Positions 22,523-35,450 are shown, counted from the first letter of the stretch. The stretch is DNA of 64,000 nt from Desarmillaria ectypa (GCA_030407005.1 JAUDYN010000004.1:2790001-2854000); one strand, 5' to 3'. Program-made: numbers and translations. The notes: a model not told the origin generated them from the letters alone.

Positions 22523-24602
22523 ATGATAGGCATTTGACATGCAGTAGATATATAGCACAGCACGCTTTAACCTCCTATCTTTGTTTTTTTTTGTAGTCCT
22601 AGGTCGTGGCTTGTATCGGGATAGGACCGGTTGTCTGTGACAAGCTTAAAAGACTCTAGGCAAGATACATAACGCCTTCCGCCGGCTCCGCCGGTTACCT
22701 TCGGATGCCGGTACCGGTATGATAACCGACTGAAATCTTCGGAACGGGTTATCTATCTATGTATCTTCCACAAAGTTGCATCCCTCAACAGAGGCAGACA
22801 TACAACCGTCCCACTTCTATCCTGCTTCCACCTTCTGCCCTCGCGCATGACGGAAAAAATACGTAAATCGACTGATCCGATGAAAATCGTGTTGTTCACC
22901 AGGTCTTTACCGTTACGAGTAGTGTTTCGCCTGATCGCGGATTCTTCTAATGAGCAAAGTACTGACGTTCACCGTTTGTAGTAGCGAACACCCAGTCTTT
23001 CCTTTGTTTTCCAGGTGTTTCCTGCCATAAACACCTCAAAGAAACACCAATCATCACACACAATGTGGTTGCTAAGAACATGATCGGAAACTCAGGGGGC
23101 AAGGAAACACGGACCAAATTACATCATATATATATATGGGTATTTTATAGCAAAAATACCAGCATGAACAAAATAGAAATTGTAGGAAAAACCAATAGTA
23201 TTTCTTCACGTATTTGTAGCCTATTGTTTAGCATCGGAAGGATATACATAAACTGTTGGAATCCTGGGTGTTGCGCAGGGTAGACTCCAGGCTGGTAAAG
23301 CCAGATGTAAAGGAATTGTTATTCTATGGCTCCTACAGAGCTCATATTTATACTACTTCGCACTAGAATCTAGAATGTACTATAACTTTCTACGACTCTC
23401 TTGCTTACTCATCGACTCTCGGCATGATGCCGGATTGCTCCTTCTAGAACTTTCCAGCAAAATCCCAACATAAACACATGCCAGTGCTTACGAGCGGTCT
23501 TTGAGACAGGCCGCAGCAGTGACTGAAGTCAAGAAATGGAAGCTTACGTTATACCAAGGGTACCGGACCGCCATTCCGGACCGCCCGGGAGGCTAAAAAC
23601 TAAATAAAAACCCTTTATGGAATTTGTTCCATACTTTTGGGGGTAATTACTGTGGTGTACAGAGTGCAAACTGATTAAATTAAGTTGAATATGGTTTCTG
23701 ACCTTGACTTAGAGGTTCTTAAGTATCCCAATCATTTTGTGGACCCATGCAAGGGATCAGATCAAGGATGGGGTTCAGGGTTAGGCAGACTCCCAAATCA
23801 AGACAGTCGAGATTGGATATTAGTGGGCCGACACTGCCACCTATCTGTGACCAGACCGAGCGGTTATACCAGGGGGCGGTGCGCTTACCAATACGATATG
23901 TTTTGCACTAACTTAGTATGACATTCCCACGGAGGTAGGTTGGCTGTCCGAGTGGATGTTATTTTTGGCAAATGTCGGACCCACTGGTCTCTTCTATGAT
24001 GGTCCTGACGCTTTCGAGGGTACGTTACGCATGGATGATTACGCTTCGGCACTTGCAACGCCGATAAAATTGCCGCTTTGTTATCATAGTCAACGTTTCG
24101 TGAGTCATCGCTGAATGAATGTACATCGAGGATATCCATTATTTGTTCATAATATCTGGGTTTTTCTAGAGAATCCGGTTTCTAGGACTATGCAACAGTG
24201 CCATGTCCAACAAACGAAAGTGTTCTACTCTTATGCTAGCCTCCGATCCATCTAACCTGTATTCAAGTTGTAGGTTTGAAGTCACATCTAGTTGCGCTGC
24301 ATGCCGGAGGTTTTTCTCGGGGTATTTCTTGAGTTCTTCCCTGAACCTGTTTATCGTCATCCGCAATGTTCCTTTAGAAAATCTATTATCGATATCAATG
24401 CTTTGTTGACTTCTTCTTAATCCTACTGATCCCCATCTGAGGTTTGAACGTTGTAACTAGAGCGGCCTTTTGCATCCCCTGGCCAGTTACATTCATCTGA
24501 CTTGGCCATTTCCCCGAAGTTGTTACGATATAAAATGTGCGACTCTCTTGGAGGCTTCGCTACCAACCTCCAATCTACATAGCAATACTTTCATTCATCA
24601 CC
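22523..24602. other. Gene-poor region with solo LTR and decayed fragments
   Basis: Over 2 kb without a supported gene. It holds GC-rich short inverted segments near 22676-22760 (around ccggtaccgg), an (AT)n run at about 23128, a solo LTR at 23254-23470 and a possible decayed exon near 23968-24070 reading NVGPTGLFYDGPDAFEGTLR on the plus strand. On the minus strand 24170-24366 there is an open, coding-looking but unrecognised stretch. I see no intact gene and regard most of this as eroded repeat or pseudogene DNA. Confidence 0.5.
23254..23470. mobile_element. Solo LTR of a retrotransposon (217 bp) with 5-bp TSD
   Basis: The segment begins tgttggaatcc and ends aaatcccaaca, so it has TG...CA ends within a terminal inverted repeat TGTTGG/CCAACA (5' TGTTGGAATCC facing GGATTT-type complement). 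It is flanked on both sides by the direct repeat taaac (23249-23253 and 23471-23475). That is the signature of a retrotransposon insertion reduced to one LTR by recombination. Length and ends suit a Ty1/copia-type LTR. Its sequence differs from the LTR at 46430-46660. Orientation is not determined. Confidence 0.8.
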
Positions 24603-26198
24603 ATGGCTGAACATATGGCTCGCGAGCCGTTGTCTGGCATTGACGTCCTCATAGTTGGTTCGTTAAAATCCTTGAATACTTTCTCGTTATTGATTCATTT
24701 GTGTGTAGGGGGAGGTCTTGCAGGTCTGACCGCAGCCATCGAATGTTATCGTAAAGGCCACGACGTCCGCGTCGTCGAACGGCGACCTGGTCTTGACCCC
24801 TTCGGTAAGTTGCACATTTGATAAACAGGTCTCTTGAACTCAACACGGCTTTAGGTGATTTGATCGCTATACAACCCAGTGTAATTCATATCATGCGCAA
24901 GTGGCCGGGGTTTGTTGAGAAGCTCACTGAGAACGAGTTTGGATCGAACATCCATATGTACAAGTTTGACGGGACCCTCATCGGAATATTCCCCGTGGGC
25001 GTGTTTGACTCTGCTATCGGAGAACGCGCTATTGCTCTCAGCCGTCTTGACGCTCATCGTGCGCTGCATGAATATGCTACAGCCCTCGGCATCTCTATTC
25101 AACATGGAATTAATGTCCAAGATTATTCGGAGACCCCGGAGAACGGCTTCGCTATTCTTGAAGATGGTAGCAAACTGGAGGCGGATCTTGTCATCGCAGC
25201 AGATGGTGTTGGTGGCAAGGGATGGGGTTTAATCAGTGGCAAGAAGGAAGAGCCTGTCAGCAGCGGCTATGCCATATATCGCACGACCTTCCCGCTCGAA
25301 TATGCATTGAAGAATCCAGAGTTGGCGAAAGTGTATGACGAAAGTCCGCGTGGCACGGTTCATATAGGCCATAACACGCACATGGTCACAGGTAAGAACA
25401 AGAACAGTGTTTGCTGGATGATGACCTATTTGGTATGTTCATCCTATCTATCATTCTGATTCCAGAATTTGACGATGATGGCGCGCTTACCAGGATGATG
25501 GCAATGCAACTGAAGATTGGTCGAAGATCCAGAGCTCCGACTGCGCACTTCGTTACGTGAAAGATTGGGATTCAATCGTACTGGCTCTAGTCAATTCGGT
25601 GCCCAACAAGGAAGTGGTTGACTGGAAGCTCATGTGGCGTAATCCCCAGCCCAAGTGGGTATCTCCCATGGGTCGTGTCGCTCAAATTGGAGACGCTGCC
25701 CATAGTCTTCTTCCCACAAGTGGTAGTGGTGCAACTATGGCCATGGAGGATGGCATTACCCTCGCAGCCTGCTTCCACATCAGTGGAAAGAATGACATTC
25801 CTCTGGCTATGCGTGTCTATAACAAGCTTCGGTTCGTCGACCCTGATACCCTAGCCTTTGGCACTGACGCGATCCCTATGTGTAGGTTTGAGCGCGTCTC
25901 TTGTGCCCAGAGAATGGGATTTAAGACGCGTGAACAGTGGCACCACACGGATTGGGATGCTGTGATGAAGGATCCAAAGCCACTCAGTAGGATCGTCGGT
26001 GACTGGCTCTCCAAACATAATCCGGAACAGTACACATATGACAATTATGCTGCGTGCGCGAAGAATGTCACGGAGGGTGCACCGTTTGTTAACACCAACA
26101 CTCCCCCCGGCTATACCTATGAACCGTGGACCGTTCAGGATCTGTTGCAGGCGGCGAAAGAGGGAAGAGATGTCCTAGATACCGGTGATTGGTTTTGA
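24603..26198 (+). CDS. FAD-dependent aromatic monooxygenase (salicylate hydroxylase-like)
   Basis: Group A flavoprotein hydroxylase that uses NAD(P)H and O2, often on aromatic acids. Start ATG 24603-24605. The Rossmann GxGxxG motif GGGLAGLTAAIECYRKGHDV is formed across the first intron, followed by VRVVERRPGLDPFG. Then ERAIALSRLDAHRALHEYAT, the NADPH/FAD DG motif DLVIAADGVGGKG, and the GD motif AQIGDAAHSLLPTSGSGATM with AMEDG. The C-terminal part reads RFERVSCAQRMGFKTREQWH, then a tail ending DVLDTGDWF. The intron at 25832-25885 is 54 nt and stop-free, so read-through would add 18 residues. Four introns in all. Substrate unknown. Tail-to-tail with isopropylmalate dehydrogenase. Confidence 0.88.
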
Positions 26199-26432
26199 TT
26201 TTCCTGTTTGAGTCGTCAAGTCAACATAGAAAGCGCTCGAATCGTATAGAGATCCTATGTAAATTTTTATTATCAATTAGAAACACACCAAGAAATATTT
26301 GGTAGAAATTGATTACGGAGCACTTGGCTTGAATGTCAGGCATCACCTTTCAAGAACTGCCGTGTACGGTGTCAAGGACACGACCACCTCTCTAACGTTG
26401 GCCAATGTATACGGTTTCCCTCCCGATCTACT

Positions 26433-27784
<1,352 letters not shown>

Positions 27785-27965
27785 TATGAGGTGATAGTTT
27801 TCAATGCAGAAGCAAATTCTTCCTGTCTGACTTTTGCCAAAACTCGATATCCGAGAAGTCCCGATAATGATATGGTCGGCCGAAGGAAAATTCTTTGATA
27901 AGATTAGCGATAAGATGATGGCAAGCGCAGCCAAGCAACTACTTGACCAGAACATCCAATCATCA
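27785..27965. promoter_or_regulatory. Divergent promoter, IPM dehydrogenase / ARPC3
   Basis: 181 bp between head-to-head start codons. It contains no exon and must carry the core promoters of both genes, unless transcripts overlap. Confidence 0.45.
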
Positions 27966-28668
27966 ATGCCAGTACGAAATCGACTGCTCTGCTCCCTTTC
28001 TCCGTTCTGACGAGACTCTAGGCTTACCACTCATCATTCAATGAGGATCCAGATATCCGCCAAGTTGGCAACATGGCGGTCCTACCAATCAAAACCAAGA
28101 TTCGCGGGCCTGCACAAATAGGTGCGCGGTACCACACATCCGACAGACCCGCCCATTTCACTGACGACCATGTTATTCTCAGCCGACCCTGAACAACCAG
28201 ATATCATTGATGAAACCCTTGACCTATTCCGAGCCAACTCCCTTTTCCGTAACTTCGAGATCAAAGGCCCTGCAGACCGCACCCTGATTGTACTCATTCT
28301 TTACGTCTCCGACTGCTTGTCCAAAATCGGCAGTGCACGAATACCGCCAACGCAGATTGAGGCCTCAAAACAACTCAATACCCTTTCTGTGGACAGTTTC
28401 CCGATCCCTGGAGATGCCAACTTTGTTTTGAACGCCCATTACGCTGCGCCAGCGAGTAGGGTAGACGCAGGTGAGTCTTGCGTTCTGCTAAGAGGGGCTT
28501 GACTGGATTCTTTGATCAGATTATCTACGACAGTATCTGATACAGGTCCGTCAAGAGTTGGCTGCTCGGTTGGTTGCAATACTATACGCAGACGGCACAG
28601 GCAAGCCAAGCAAGTGGTGGATGTCCTTCCAGAAGAGGCGTTTCATGAACAGAAGTTTGGGTGCATAG
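27966..28668 (+). CDS. ARPC3: Arp2/3 complex subunit 3 (p21-Arc, ARPC3)
   Basis: Subunit of the seven-protein Arp2/3 actin-nucleation complex. The first exon is only six coding bases (ATGCCA at 27966-27971). An intron to 28021 joins it to [20 protein letters not shown], giving the family start MPAYHSSFN. The next blocks are [13 protein letters not shown], then after an intron [20 protein letters not shown] with [20 protein letters not shown], and [20 protein letters not shown]. The last exon is [20 protein letters not shown] and [20 protein letters not shown], ending in NRSLGA. The whole protein can be read, with GT-AG introns throughout. Its stop is only 42 bp from the NOB1 stop. Confidence 0.93.
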
Positions 28669-28710
28669 AGTGTACTGTAGCGTGACTGTAATTACCATTC
28701 ATGACAAAAC

Positions 28711-30248
28711 TTATTTCCGCCTTCTACGCTCGTTGGGATTCTTTTTACCATACCCGATAATAGGCATATCTCTGTCCATGCCTGCGCTTCGCATAATCCT
28801 TCCCTTGCCTCCAGTTCCGGCACTCATGATCTCTGGAATCCAATCTGGATCCATCCAGCTGCCCACAGCTACTCCCGTGTCCCCGCGGGCACCTCTCGCC
28901 AGCAAACCTTTCATCATCTTCGCTTCCTCACGCTCGCGTTTCCCGTCTGCCCGCTTCTTAGCTCTCATGTATTCTGCCTGATCTTCTCGGAGAATCAGAC
29001 CTTCATCAGGACCTGTCTTGGCGGATCCAGCCTTGGGGGCAGGTATCGAGTACTTTGTTCCTCGAATTCTATACTGGAAATTAGGCTTGAGATGTACTTG
29101 CATCGCTGGTGCATCAGGAGATGCACCAGGATCAGAAATCGTAACAGACGCGCGCAGCAAGGAGGGATTGCCACATGAAGGGCAGAATTTCTTTGACGAA
29201 TCCTTGCATATTCTGTACATAGATCTTCAGTTTCATTGACATACAGACAACAATTCAACCCACTTGAAGCATGCATGACATCGCAACACCCAGCTCTTCA
29301 CCTTCTGTATCCTTCTTCCTTCGGTGCCCACAAGATTCAAACCCATTTGCAGCAGAACATTTTGCATTGCGAAATCTCCCGTCATACAACCAACAGGAAT
29401 CACTTCGTCGGCTTTGTCTTTGCCTTTCCAGCGAGAGGAATCAGAACCCGGAAGAAGATCGAGAGCCCGAGACTTGTGAATAGCGACATTTGTGGGCGTG
29501 ATCCATTCGCCTTCGCCGTCGTCTTCATCAGATGGATCATCGTACAAAGGTGCATTTTTTATGCCTTCGAATTCCTCCGATGGAGAATGCTGAGGTGTAG
29601 GCTTAACCGTCGATATCGGTTGTAGCTCAACGTCGAGTGGTTCCAGGCCCTGCGCGTCTTTGCTTTCTGACTGTACCTCAGCTTGTGATTCAGACTCCGT
29701 ATCAGAGAGGGGTGGTTCGGAAGCATCCGAAGGATCTCCAGAGCCATCATCGTCATCAGGAGCATCGGTAGGGTCATTATTCTACTGTCAGTAAGATTAG
29801 TATAGTGATCGCTATATTAGTGGAACACACTCGCCTCGATGGTACCTTTTACAACTTCTGCTTCCTGGTTTACTTTTTCCAACTTTGCTTGTTCATGTAG
29901 TGTGTGGGTCAGAGCCAAAACACAGAGATCAGGATGGGACAAAACTGAGTAATCCCCAGTCTTTTTAGCCCACTGTATCACTGCAAACGTTCACGTGGCG
30001 TTCAGATAATTAATTACAGGCTACACACCTGTAGCAAGACTTGTTGCACTGGGTTTCTTCACTTCTATTTTCACCCCATAATTAAATCCCAGTCGTTCCA
30101 AATGTTCACGAGCGTTTTTGTCCCTCAACTCTTCTATAATCTGGGGTACTGTGACATAGGTTTCAGCCAAACCTCGTAGAGGCGACAGGGATAGTAAGGG
30201 GCCAGCATCGAGGACTAGATGTTTGCACTTGGGCTTGTCGCTTTCCAT
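28711..30248 (-). CDS. NOB1: Nob1, 20S pre-rRNA D-site endonuclease
   Basis: PIN-domain nuclease that makes the final 3' cut of 18S rRNA in cytoplasmic pre-40S particles. Start ATG 30246-30248. The N-terminus CKHLVLDAGPLLSLSPLRGL contains the catalytic Asp, followed by VTVPQIIEELRDKNAREHLE and, after an intron, the second PIN half with DYSVLSHPDLCVLALTHTLH. An acidic Ser/Glu-rich linker follows, then MTGDFAMQNVLLQMGLNLV. The zinc ribbon is built from WVLRCHACFK joined across an intron to KKFCPSCGNPSLLRASVTI. The C-terminus PIIGYGKKNPNERRRRK matches the family. Divergent from the Yvc1-like gene, convergent with ARPC3. Confidence 0.94.
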
Positions 30249-30407
30249 TGAAGGGAGGGTGCTACAGGGACGAAGGAAAGATAAAGAAAAAATAGTTTAT
30301 CTTATCACGTCACATCACGGTCACATCCACATTTATGACGTTATGGAAGCCTTGCGACCTCAGATCATGCCAGCTGCCAGCCCCGCCTTCAAGTTTCTTT
30401 CTTGATC
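30249..30407. promoter_or_regulatory. Divergent promoter, NOB1 / YVC1-like
   Basis: 159 bp between divergent starts, with a short tcacgtcacatcacggtcaca cluster (30306-30326) that resembles CRE-like TGACGTCA half sites; significance is not tested. Confidence 0.35.
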
Positions 30408-33263
30408 ATGAACGACGACAGTGAGGCCACGTCTCTTCTCTCTGTCAAATATGTTCCTTCTCCGGATACATTGACCAGTCAGTATCACCGCATTTTCATT
30501 ATGATCCTCATTTTTGATTCCGTTTCCTCAAACGTTCGGATAGAATTGGTGAAGCGTCTGCGTGCGCTGACATTGACGCTATTACCGGTTGAGGTTTCCC
30601 CGACAAGCCTTAGCGAACCTACTAGCCGGATCATCACACCCCAGGTCATCGCTGCGTACCGTCAATCGGCCGGAGATTTCGTTGAAGCAGTGAGTGAAAG
30701 ATTTCTTATCGACGCATTTCAATTACTAGAAACATAATCAGCTCCCATACTGCCTGCTTAGAGCTCGGGCAGAATTTATGTTTGATGCTGACCATAACCC
30801 AGCTGATTACGGGGAGAACTATGGCAGAGGTGCGTTGTTGTCTGTATGAAACAAATTGGAAACCAGAGCCGGTGGGATAGCTATCGCGTGTGAGGTCCTT
30901 GCTAGGAAAATTGTGCATCAGTCTCCCCCAGATCAGATCAATGCATTCATGTCGACGCGCTTCAAACATCGGCAACTTGATGGAGACGAAAGTGATATGA
31001 CGAGTGCGCTTGAGATGGCCATTGATTCTCATTGGTTTGTCCTCTTGTGTTGGATTACATTTCCGTTGAATCATAGTGTGCAGCACTATATTCCTATCCT
31101 CGACGGAAGCACAGGACGGTAAGCAAACTCATTTCTGCTCCCAACAAGTAGAACTTAAATCTTCGCAGTCGTCGGCGCGCTTTGGCGAGGCGACCTAATT
31201 CAGAAAAATAATGAAAATCTTGAGATTGAATGTATGCTTATAGGATTGCTGTGACGCTGAAGCTGAAGCTGGCACAGATGTTCCATACTCAGAAACTTAC
31301 CCCGAAACTTTCTGGGGACATCTAGATCCGTCTCGCCTTTCAGTACCAAGACATCAAAACATCGTCCGCATCGTTGTCTGGTTTGCGCTTCTGTTCGTTT
31401 ACTGTCAGACAGGTGAGGGCACCAAACCAGTCATTGAACATTACCTGATATGCACCCTTTGCCACATGCAGTTCGACAGCCAGCGGAACGGCTAGATCCT
31501 CTCAACAATGCCTATCTAGATGGATGGGAAGACGCCTTCTATTTGCTAGCGCTATCTATAACTCTGGAAGGTTAGTCACAGCGTGTCCTAAAATGTCATG
31601 AGGGCTGAAGTGTTATTATTGCAGACGTTTACAAGGTACGCATTGTCATACTCACACCGCTTCGCGGCAGTCATGTAATGAGTTCTTAGTTCACGAAGCT
31701 TCTGACCTTTGTCACCTGGCGCGCATTTACGTTCTGGAATATGGTTTCCCTTATCACCGATTTACTCATACTTACCGCATTCATTCTGCGCGTCGTTGCC
31801 ATGCGTGTAACAAGTGATGAGGAACAAATCAAGTTAAGAATTGCCAGTTTTCAAGTTCTCAGCTTTGTATCTCCATTCATTTGGATGAGTAAGTAGTACT
31901 TCTCACCTGGTTTAGATTTTAGCTGACGTTGCTACTGTCAGAGCTCTTGACTGTCTTTGATGGCTACAAGTACGCCTCAACTGTTATGAGTTTCTTGACA
32001 CGCATTGATTCTCGGGATCAGATACATAGGCACAATGCAAATATGTATCGCTCGGATGCTACAGGAATCAGGCATATTTTTTGCTGTAAATCGTTTGCTT
32101 CATTCGCACGATTTGTTCTCTAAAAGCAATGCAGTTGTTGTCCATCATGGCTTTAGGTTTTACACAGGCACTGTGGGCTTTGGACGCGGCCGATGGTCAG
32201 GCTAGTCCACCATCATCGGTGGTGAATGTGCTGGTTCAAGCCCTTCTAGGGTACGTCTTTCCTCCCATAGCCGCCTTTGTCTTTACAGATCAATGCAGGT
32301 CCCCAAATTTCGACATTTTCTCAAGGTACCAAATTACGTCATAGTTGTCTTTTCCATCTCCTGGCTTAACATTTCGTTGTAGCCCAAGCGGTCTTGTGAT
32401 GTACTACTTGTAAGTCCAATGTTTAGATGCATTCATTGACCCTTCCTTATCACTGTTTGGTCTAGCTGGAACGTCGTGACAGCAATAATTCTTCTCAATG
32501 TACTGATTTCTTTGTTCGCATCGGCATATCAGAATGTAAGCAAACTCCTTCACTTGGTAGATGTCATCGCTATTGTGCTGAGAACCATTTGGTGTAGGTC
32601 GTTGATGATGCAGAAGCGCAATATCTGGCTTTCTTCGCTGGTAAAACGGTGGGAATGATCAGGGCGCCTGATGTCTATGTCTACCCGGCACCTTTCAACC
32701 TCATTGAAATCCTTTTCGTTACGCCTTTCGAGTCAGTCCCATCTGTTTATAATCCCTTTTCTTATTGAAAAATTTCAGGCACATTCCGGGTCTTCGTTTG
32801 AGCGGCAAAAACTACGCTAAGGTATGTTCTGACTCCTACTTCTCGTTCTACCGGGTAGGGGTTTTAAGCTTCATACTGCAGTTAAACAGAGCTGTGATGC
32901 GGGTGGTTTTCATTCTTCCCTTAACTCTTATTGCTCTGTACGAATCAATTCGCGGACGCCACTGGGTGACGGATTGGTTACGCAGTGCTAATGAAGGCGA
33001 CGAGAACTATTCTCAAAGCAGGAATCCAGAGGTAGATGCTGAGGAGGATGACCGCAGGATAAGCAAGGTCCCCTTCGAAGAACTGATCACGGCCTTCCCC
33101 AATACTGCTCAGGTAGGTCTTTCCTTGTAGCCAGAACCTTACTCAATGTGCCATGCAGTCGAGCGAGGAATTGCTTCTGAACGAGATTAATGGGTTGAAG
33201 AAGCAGCTGAACGCTGTTCTACAAAAGTTGGATGCTGGCAGTGCTAGCATGAAAGGAAAGTAA
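30408..33263 (+). CDS. YVC1: Yvc1-like TRP calcium channel
   Basis: Vacuolar TRP-type cation channel, releasing Ca2+ from the vacuole in yeast. Start ATG 30408-30410 (MNDDSEATSLLSVKYVPSPD). A soluble N-terminal domain (KLVKRLRALTLTLLPVEVSP, RARAEFMFDADHNPADYGEN and so on) precedes membrane segments: NIVRIVVWFALLFVYCQTV, FWNMVSLITDLLILTAFILR, IASFQVLSFVSPFIWMKLLT, a segment around MLQESGIFFALLSIMALGFT, a pore-like region with ALDAADGQASP, and VVTAIILLNVLISLFASAYQ as the final helix, followed by NVVDDAEAQYLAFFAGKTVG. A C-terminal coiled-coil-like end (LLNEINGLKKQLNAVLQKLD) leads to the stop at 33261. About 15 introns. Good family match; exact exon edges are approximate. Confidence 0.85.
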
Positions 33264-34084
33264 TGGTTGTGTTCTAAGGGGGCGAACGAGGGTACATGGA
33301 TTTGTCGCAACTTCAAGGGTATGCCATGAACATTGGAGTCGTAAACTTACATTCCTTACCACTGTCAGGAAAAAAAGGACAGGAGCTTACGGGTATACTT
33401 CTGTACCGAGCTAATGCTGGAGCCTATTATCCTATCGAATACATTTTTATTGATTCTCGTGACTCGCATGTCCGTGCGTTTAGAACCAGGGGTACCGGCC
33501 ATTCGCTTTGGTGAGCATTTGATAAGGAATTCGTAAGTAAAAAAACGACATAGGAAAATCACAACTACAAGGTAAAAGTCTCCATGATAAGTGATCGACA
33601 TTCAATGCCCAGGTATCCTTTACCTCCCTCTATGTCTGGGCGAGAGGCGATATCATCCTATGAACTAGATACCTATGTCGGACGCGCTACAAGGAAGGAT
33701 ACGGTTTGCTTCTTTCGTCGACTGCCTCTCAGAAGACCTCTCAGTCTCCACTGTCCAATGCGCGTCACTGCGTACCTTGAAAAGTTCCCATTGCTTGATT
33801 CTGGCTTTTATTTCAAGAGGGCATTCACTCATCATCAATAGGAAGGCGGACTTGATTAGATAACTATGTGACGTTTGCACACGCTTAGGTTCCACTTCTC
33901 GATATTCCAAGTAATGACAAGCATTCGCCTGGATGCTTCCTCAGATAATTTGGCGCGCTTCCCAAAAGGCTTGGGGGCTGCGAATGGTATAAGGATCAAC
34001 GCAGTAACGGCCAAGTCTTCCACTCGAGCACCAGAAGTTCAAGGATATCCAGGCGTTTCCAAGCATGCAATTCAAGCACTCTTC
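33264..34084. other. Intergenic region, 3' of the channel gene
   Basis: About 820 bp with only short, unsupported frames. The distal part (33890-34084) may contain the eroded 5' end of the hydrophobin relic, but I could not recognise a signal peptide. Confidence 0.4.
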
Positions 34085-34481
34085 TGTTACCACCTATCGC
34101 TACGGAACCTGCCAGTAGTTGTGCTACTAGCCCCACCGAGTACCTCAATTCCGTCCGACCTGCTTCAATCCATCCGTTTCTGCTCTCCTGGCGCTTTTGG
34201 GCATCGGTGTTGAGAACCCCAATGTTCCTGCATGTGAGCCCAATCTCCGTCATTGGTGGTGGAGGCAACAGCCGGTTAGTTACTAGTATTAACGTATTCT
34301 TTTCATTATTCTTATGTCTTCGTTATAGCTCCGCCAATGCAGTGTGCTGCGAGGACAACAGATGTAAGCAAACGCAAACAGAACGGGTTTTATCTTTCAA
34401 TGTTATTGAAGTACTGATACAACCCTCGCAGTCAATAGCCTCATTGCCATCGGCTGTGTCCCCGTTGACCTCAGTCTTTAA
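34085..34481 (+). pseudogene. Broken class I hydrophobin
   Basis: Relic of a small secreted amphipathic coat protein. The C-terminal part is diagnostic: SPISVIGGGGNS, an intron (donor gttagt, acceptor gttatag), SANAVCCEDNR, a second intron (donor gtaagc, acceptor ctcgcag), then FNSLIAIGCVPVDLSL and TAA at 34479-34481. Upstream fragments in other frames read TEYLNSVRPAS, then NPSVSALLALLGIGVENPNV with PAC. At least two frame changes separate these blocks. The Cys-Cys pair expected near the first fragment is not preserved (SSCATS), and the Cys normally before SANAVCC reads Arg (CG|C). With frames broken and two cysteine positions lost, it cannot fold as a hydrophobin. A sequencing error cannot explain all lesions. 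Confidence 0.75.
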
Positions 34482-34832
34482 CCCTTTTCTTCGTGCCATA
34501 GCTGATGTGTTGACCTCACACGCCCAGATGGGAGATGATGGCTCACAGTTTAGCTTGTAGGGCAGCTTCGGCTTGATTGACGCGTATTATGAACGGCATA
34601 TCTGTATCTCGAAATCTTTTGGTATATGTTTTTTCGGCTGCATGATATTCGGATGTAGAAGCAATAAACTGGGAGCTAAAAAACTATCATGATTCTGATG
34701 TAGATTGGCGGCTAAGTTGCGTCAATACTCCCATTGACTGTATGAAGAAAGGCCGGATCTCGTTAATTTCCATGGAGCAAAGGCGCGTTAACTGAATAAT
34801 GTTCAGATCGGACTGGGCGATTGAATGGTAGA
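34482..34832. other. Intergenic region between hydrophobin relic and PSF2
   Basis: 351 bp, AT-rich, probably 3' flanks. No gene seen. Confidence 0.5.
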
Positions 34833-35450
34833 TCATACCATCAAAGCATTGTGATCAAGCTGGCGCAGACCTTCTCTGCTCTTTGCCTGACGAGCCTCAC
34901 GTATGTCCTTGAGCAACGAACGTAGACGATCAGGGTTTTGCAGGTCATCTGACGCACTGTCGCGTCTGTCAGATGAAGTCCTAGTAAGCAGCCAGTAGTA
35001 CATACACATCGAGTAAGACTTTGGAGATTTCGGCAAACCGGAAAGGCAGGCTACTGAACTCTGTACTCGTAGTTTCCTCTGTTAGTCGATCTTGCAAATA
35101 TTCTAGTGCAAATTGATCTGGATTGGAAGAGAAAGTAGTGGCAATGATCGCCCACGAACCTACGCTCAGCCAATCTGGAGCTACAATATGACATTTCTTC
35201 TTTGATTTAAGATTCAAAGCCATCCAAAGAGGAATTCGGGCTTTATGTGGGGGTCGCAGCGGTCCATACGCGCCCTTGTAGCTCCTCGGTTACAACTAAT
35301 GAATTCCGCGTTGAAGAAGACAAAAAGTACCGAGATGAAAGCAGTTTTTTCCATAGAAATAAGAGGTATAATTTCAACAAGCTGCTGGCACGCGATGAGC
35401 TCCAGCTCGGGCGGTGTAACGGACGTTCGCAGTGATCGAGGCAACGACAT
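34833..35450 (-). CDS. PSF2: GINS complex subunit Psf2
   Basis: Part of the GINS tetramer in the CMG replicative helicase. Start ATG 35448-35450: MSLPRSLRTSVTPPELELIA followed by CQQLVEIIPLISMEKTAFIS. After an intron ending ctacaag the protein continues GAYGPLRPPHKARIPLWMAL and NLKSKKKCHIVAPDWLSV. A second intron (donor gttcgt) leads to EYLQDRLTEETTSTEFSSLP, FRFAEISKVLLDV, and a third to ASDDLQNPDRLRSLLKDIRE with ARQAKSREGLRQLDHNALMV. Every conserved block of Psf2 is present, and four exons join in phase. Divergent from haspin by 273 bp, so two chromosome-cycle genes share an upstream region. Confidence 0.95.

Noticed and set aside
23938..23965. ttggctgtccgagtgga resembles a tRNA-Ser/Leu A box
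   Set aside because: No matching B box or acceptor stem within 100 bp.
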